Shown here piece after piece: positions 60,565 through 64,000 of a DNA stretch of 64,000 nt (positions are counted from its first letter, which is position 1; each line of letters opens with the position of its first letter). A program made the position numbers and the translations under genes. The stretch is from Nitrospira sp. Lineage in GTDB: Bacteria > Nitrospirota > Nitrospiria > Nitrospirales > Nitrospiraceae. Under the pieces are notes generated by a model, which had not been told where the DNA came from, did no database searches, and was given only the letters and a program-made list of their open reading frames with translations. The stretch is taken from contig JARFXR010000001.1 of NCBI GenBank assembly GCA_029194535.1, forward strand, positions 248,001 through 312,000. The letters are read 5' to 3'.

Positions 60565-60905
60565 GTAAAAATCACCGTCCGCTCAGCGGCGCGTAACAAG
60601 GCCTGAATATCCTGTCTGGATCGCGATTCGACCGCGTAACCAGGGAGAAGCGTCGCGGGGACGGTGGTATCGTCGACGACGAACCGGACGCCCAGTTGTT
60701 GGAAGGAAGGGCGATAGCGCTCGAGGATATCGACATCGATGACGTCGTCGGTGTCCTCACTGAGGAGGCGAGCGGCGGGACCTATGAGAACGACGGTTGT
60801 GTCATGGTCGCCGGCGGAAAGGCCGAGGGCGATGCGAAGCGCCTCGACTGGTCGGTGCGTCTCGCGAGGGTCTTCTGTAATCACCACGGCAATACGCTTA
60901 GCCAT
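60561..60905 (-). CDS. DsrF/TusC-like protein
   Basis: A 114-residue DsrE-fold protein: KRIAVVITEDPRETHRPVEA, LRIALGLSAGDHDTTVVLIG and YRPSFQQLGVRFVVDD. The strand-helix order and position between the DsrE- and DsrH-like genes fit TusC/DsrF. No conserved cysteine is seen. It starts 18 bp after the stop of the DsrE-like gene. Confidence 0.75.
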   Translation of the reverse strand: MAKRIAVVITEDPRETHRPVEALRIALGLSAGDHDTTVVLIGPAARLLSEDTDDVIDVDILERYRPSFQQLGVRFVVDDTTVPATLLPGYAVESRSRQDIQALLRAAERTVIFT

Positions 60906-60923
60906 TGTGGACTATGTGGACTA

Positions 60924-61244
60924 TCATGTGAAGGCGAGGAAGCGATCGCAACCATCAATGATCCCGGAGAGCACGACTAAGCCGGAGAGAGACGCGCGCG
61001 AATCAACCTGTTCTGTGGAGACGCCGTGTTGCTGGCAGCCATATGCACAGATGGACAGTCTGGCCCCCTGATCGAGGAGGCCGATATAACGATGGTCTCG
61101 GACGTTCTTGACGCCCTCGTCGATGAGGTAGAGATAGACCTCGATTCCTCGCCCTAAGGCGGCTCGGGCCAGATGAGCGGCTGTCTCAACGCTGGGGTGC
61201 GATGGGGGTGTGGATAACAACAGACCCAGCTTCTGCGCAGCCAT
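60924..61244 (-). CDS. DsrE/TusD-like protein
   Basis: A 106-residue DsrE-family protein: KLGLLLSTPPSHPSVETAAH, LARAALGRGIEVYLYLIDEG and ARLSICAYGCQQHGVSTEQV, with cysteines in ICAYGC where TusD/DsrE carries its active sulfur-binding Cys. First gene of a DsrE-F-H-like trio, which in sulfur-relay systems forms one heterohexamer. The trio lies between hisS and dnaA. The 113 bp before it are AT-rich and hold no gene. Confidence 0.82.
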   Translation of the reverse strand: MAAQKLGLLLSTPPSHPSVETAAHLARAALGRGIEVYLYLIDEGVKNVRDHRYIGLLDQGARLSICAYGCQQHGVSTEQVDSRASLSGLVVLSGIIDGCDRFLAFT

Positions 61245-61357
61245 GAGATAACCTGGAACTAAAAAGAAACTTCACTTATTATTCAAACAGTTACACTAAT
61301 ACAACTTGGCGAGCCTACGGGGTTTTCGAGAGGAAGTCAACACGAAAAATCGGCGCG

Positions 61358-62614
61358 TTATGAACGGGGAAGCTGTGCGAGAACATAGCGCGGGAGATCT
61401 GGAAGCGGTACCTCTTCTTGTGCCTTCGTATCCATATTTCTGACGATGACGGATCCACGGCGGACTTCGTCGTCACCAAGGAAGACGGCCCAACGGCTCT
61501 TGGTCCGGTCAGCCTGACGGAGGTGTGCCTTGAGCGTGGTGGACCGGTAGTCAGTCTGAGCAACCAGCCCGGCCCGCCGCAATGCGTCCAGCACATGTAC
61601 ACCGGCCGGTGCGCCTTCCGTTCCGAACGAAGCCACATAGACCGAGGGGACGGAAGAAGACTGTGGCGCTTCCGGCAACATCAGGGAGATCCGCTCGAGC
61701 CCGGCTGCGAAACCGACCGCGGGAGTCTTGGGTCCTCCAAGCGTCTCCACCAGCCCATCGTACCGGCCGCCGGCTCCGACCGCGTTCTGAGCGCCCAAGT
61801 GAGACGATGTGACTTCGAAGGCCGTCAGACAATAGTAGTCGAGGCCGCGGACCAAGCGGGTATTCAGGCGAGAGGGGATCTCGAGCGCGGTCAGGCCGGC
61901 GAGCACCTCGTCGAAATGAGCCTTTGCTTCCACCGAGAGGTGATCCGTCAGGCGTGGCGCCTCCTCCGTGGCGGCGCGGCATTCGGGTACTTTGCAGTCG
62001 AGTACGCGGAGCGGGTTGCTGTCCAGCCGCCGGAGGCAGTTGGCACAGAGGCGGTCGGTGCGCCCCTTCAGAAACGCGACAAGGACCGGAAGATACGCAG
62101 CTCGGTCGGCCGCGCTGCCGAGACTGTTGACTTCCAGCGTCAAATCCGGAAGGCCAAGGTCCGACAGAAAGCGCCACAGCAGCGAGATGACTTCCACGTC
62201 GGCCCTGGCATCCTGCGTGCCGAAATGTTCGACACCGAACTGGTGAAACTGCCGGAGGCGGCCGGCTTGCGGCCGCTCGTGACGGAACATCGGCCCGAGA
62301 TAGTAGTATTTCTGCGGGACAGGATCGGCTGCTCGATTGTGTTCGACGAACGACCGGACCGTGCCCGCCGTGCCCTCAGGCCGCAAGGTCAGCAGGGTGC
62401 CGTCGCGATCGGGAAAGGTGTACATCTCCTTCTCCACGATGTCGGTGGTGGCTCCGATGCTGCGGGCGAAGAGCGCCGTCACCTCGAAAATGGGCAGACG
62501 GATTTCCTGAAATCCGCACCGTTCCGCCCACCGGCGGGCGGCCTCCTCGATGACGCGCCACCGCGGAGTTTCCTCGGGCAAAATGTCCTTGACGCCTTTA
62601 ATTCCCTTGATCAT
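61358..62614 (-). CDS. hisS: Histidyl-tRNA synthetase
   Basis: A 418-residue class II synthetase. N-terminus MIKGIKGVKDILPEETPRWR; motif 2 KYYYLGPMFRHERPQAGRLR, then QFHQFGVEHFG; histidine-binding RLVRGLDYYCLTAFEV (HisA motif) and motif 3 AVGFAAGLERISLML; anticodon-binding domain to the end. Charges tRNA-His. ATG 62614 is the normal start; the 59 codons upstream are intergenic sequence in the same frame. Confidence 0.97.
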   Translation of the reverse strand: MIKGIKGVKDILPEETPRWRVIEEAARRWAERCGFQEIRLPIFEVTALFARSIGATTDIVEKEMYTFPDRDGTLLTLRPEGTAGTVRSFVEHNRAADPVPQKYYYLGPMFRHERPQAGRLRQFHQFGVEHFGTQDARADVEVISLLWRFLSDLGLPDLTLEVNSLGSAADRAAYLPVLVAFLKGRTDRLCANCLRRLDSNPLRVLDCKVPECRAATEEAPRLTDHLSVEAKAHFDEVLAGLTALEIPSRLNTRLVRGLDYYCLTAFEVTSSHLGAQNAVGAGGRYDGLVETLGGPKTPAVGFAAGLERISLMLPEAPQSSSVPSVYVASFGTEGAPAGVHVLDALRRAGLVAQTDYRSTTLKAHLRQADRTKSRWAVFLGDDEVRRGSVIVRNMDTKAQEEVPLPDLPRYVLAQLPRS

Positions 62615-62772
62615 GAGCAATCTCGCACGTCTCGCCGATGCGAGCGGACTATAGCGACGGCTTCGCGGCCAAGTCAACGAGCAGGCGGACATCGCTGCGC
62701 TTGCACGCGGCGGACGCGGAGCGCTATAGTGGCCTCCTTCCACCCTTGTCTCTCCCTGAACCGGAGCGTTGC

Positions 62773-64000
62773 ATGAGCGCAGACCGTCCAAGTCGTCGCG
62801 TGATCGCCGTGGCCCCGATGCCGCCTGAAAAATCCGCCTATGCCTTGGCCCGGTACAGCCGGTCTCCCGACTCGATCGAGAACAGCATCCAATGGGTCCA
62901 CGGCCATTCCTCGGAAAAGTTCTGGGAACAGTTCTACTTCGATTACGGTCACGCCTCCATCGCCGACCTCGGTCACGTCATCGTCTGCTTCGAGGAGATC
63001 ACCGAATTGGCGGCGATCCGCCTGGAGGACGAACCGCTGTGGGACGGGCAGGCGAAATCGAGCCGGTATCAAAACTTTGCCTCGAGCGGGTGGTATGTAC
63101 CGGACGCGATTCACGGCAGTGAAACGGAGGGAGCCTACCAGGGCATTCTTCGGAGCCTGGGGGAAATCTACCGCCTTCTGCACGGACCGCTGGTGGAATT
63201 TTTGTCGGAGGGCGATCCGCGACCGGAATCCATGAAGCCCGGCGATTATCAACGCACGATCGCCGCCAGGGCCTTCGATGTCACGCGCTATCTGTTGCCG
63301 CTCGCGTCCCGCACCAACGTCGGCCAGGTGGTCAGCATCAGAACGCTGGAGAAACAGATCACCCGGCTGTTGTCGTCGCAGCTGCCGGAGCTCCGCATGA
63401 TCGGCGAAGATTTGAAGGACGCCTGCCAGAGGTCTCCGATGAACGTCTGGGGCGAGCTGAACGGGCAATCGACCGGCGCCCACGAACCGCTGGCCCCCAC
63501 GCTGGCGCGCCACGCCAAGGCCAACGAGTATCAAGGGACCGTCTACACGGACCTGGCCCGGTATGCGAAAGAGGCGCTCCGCGGAACAGGACTCGACGAG
63601 ACCGCCACGTGGGGCAGCCAACAGGCGGTCGAGCTGATCGACCCGCACGACCCCTGCGACGAAGTGGTGGCGACGCTTCTCTACCGCGTGTCCCAAGCAC
63701 CCTACCGACACATCCTGGCCGTGGTCCGCGACTGGACCGAGAAGCAGAAGCAAGAAACGATCGAGGTCGCGCTGAACAGACGGGGTCCGTATGACGAACT
63801 CATCAGGGAATTCCGCAGCGGCTATCCGTTCACGTTCGATATTCTCATGGACATCGGCGGGTGGCGCGACCTTCACCGGCATCGGCGATGCCAGCAGATC
63901 CAGCAGAACTTCACGACCCGGCATGGGTACGATACGCCCAAGCCGCTCATGCAGGCCGGTCTCGACGGGGAGTATCGGCAAGCGATGGACGCCGTGCAGG
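62773..64000 (+). CDS. FAD-dependent thymidylate synthase (ThyX) family, long form, incomplete
   Basis: 409 codons from ATG 62773 to the window edge without a stop. YALARYSRSPDSIENSIQWV, FWEQFYFDYGHASIADLGHV and AKSSRYQNF resemble a ThyX domain; a second ThyX-like unit (LLYRVSQAPYRHILAVVRDW, GGWRDLHRHRRCQQIQQNFT) follows. The second carries an RHRR...QQ..N stretch near the canonical RHRxxSxNExSxR motif but without its serine. Usual ThyX is about 230 residues; this double form is over 400. ThyX makes dTMP using tetrahydrofolate and FAD. Whether the first domain is active cannot be told. Confidence 0.8.
   Translation, partial: MSADRPSRRVIAVAPMPPEKSAYALARYSRSPDSIENSIQWVHGHSSEKFWEQFYFDYGHASIADLGHVIVCFEEITELAAIRLEDEPLWDGQAKSSRYQNFASSGWYVPDAIHGSETEGAYQGILRSLGEIYRLLHGPLVEFLSEGDPRPESMKPGDYQRTIAARAFDVTRYLLPLASRTNVGQVVSIRTLEKQITRLLSSQLPELRMIGEDLKDACQRSPMNVWGELNGQSTGAHEPLAPTLARHAKANEYQGTVYTDLARYAKEALRGTGLDETATWGSQQAVELIDPHDPCDEVVATLLYRVSQAPYRHILAVVRDWTEKQKQETIEVALNRRGPYDELIREFRSGYPFTFDILMDIGGWRDLHRHRRCQQIQQNFTTRHGYDTPKPLMQAGLDGEYRQAMDAVQ

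Noticed and set aside
61205-61310. Perfect DnaA box (61209-61217) plus AT-rich stretch (61256-61308) as oriC
   Set aside because: The box lies inside the DsrE-like coding sequence and stands alone; the gap before dnaA has two boxes and an unwinding-like tract.

Overview
The window (64 kb, about 60% GC) looks like a chromosomal segment of a Nitrospira-type bacterium (Nitrospirota). This is inferred from the high-GC housekeeping genes, the repeat with AGGATGCT-AAAAAG arms at 36456-36580 that I associate with Nitrospira genomes, and the mix of pqq, multiheme cytochrome, DsrE-family and stress genes. No rRNA, nitrite oxidoreductase or other lineage marker is present to prove it.

Layout. 1-13742: minus-strand block with a metallo-hydrolase start, OsmC, a PQQ-dependent sugar dehydrogenase downstream of a tightly overlapping pqqABCDE operon, a CPA2 antiporter, a hemerythrin protein and a complete lipoprotein-type RND efflux operon. 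13898-18606: a conserved hypothetical gene, a PhoD-like phosphatase and a membrane-anchored tetraheme cytochrome c. 18688-21212: a decayed chromosomal integron (two attC-like sites, an attI-like site, an intI remnant, cassette ORFs) next to a VapBC toxin-antitoxin pair. 21433-24637: two NAD(P)-binding reductases, a beta-carbonic anhydrase and a periplasmic protein. 24692-29330: a graveyard of catabolic gene pieces (VAO-type oxidase, two ALDH fragments, GMC oxidoreductase, RadC-like) with intact cupin, monooxygenase-like and FMN-reductase genes, ending inside a broken universal stress gene. 29353-38252: envelope and stress proteins, a polyphosphate glucokinase-like gene, CDGSH protein, lipoprotein, glyoxalase-fold, SDR, DsbA/FrnE, pirin and DoxX genes. 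38539-40331: a convergent type II restriction-modification pair. 40667-50226: Rnk, an OmpR-type two-component system with an upstream 31-residue membrane peptide, a sugar nucleotidyltransferase, an S24-type repressor, repeat-domain secreted proteins, BON, DUF488 and tandem Usp proteins. 50320-50676: remnant of a second copy of the R-M locus. 50709-64000: replication and translation core: smpB, DUF721/DciA, gyrA, gyrB, dnaN, dnaA (no recF), a probable oriC, a DsrE/F/H-like trio, hisS and the start of a long thyX-like gene.

The most interesting signals are: (1) an integron whose integrase remnant lies on the same strand as its cassettes; (2) a methyltransferase promoter whose whole 17-bp spacer is taken up by an 18-bp palindrome and whose transcript appears leaderless, with the same element kept identical at a second, dead R-M locus; (3) a short TIR-bounded element whose ends coincide with the truncation points of a carbonic anhydrase duplicate and a parE toxin; (4) a response-regulator site of three exact 11-bp repeats ahead of a tiny membrane ORF; (5) an oriC candidate with a box, GC-rich spacer and triplet tract. 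Homologies named here come from reading motifs, not from searches.
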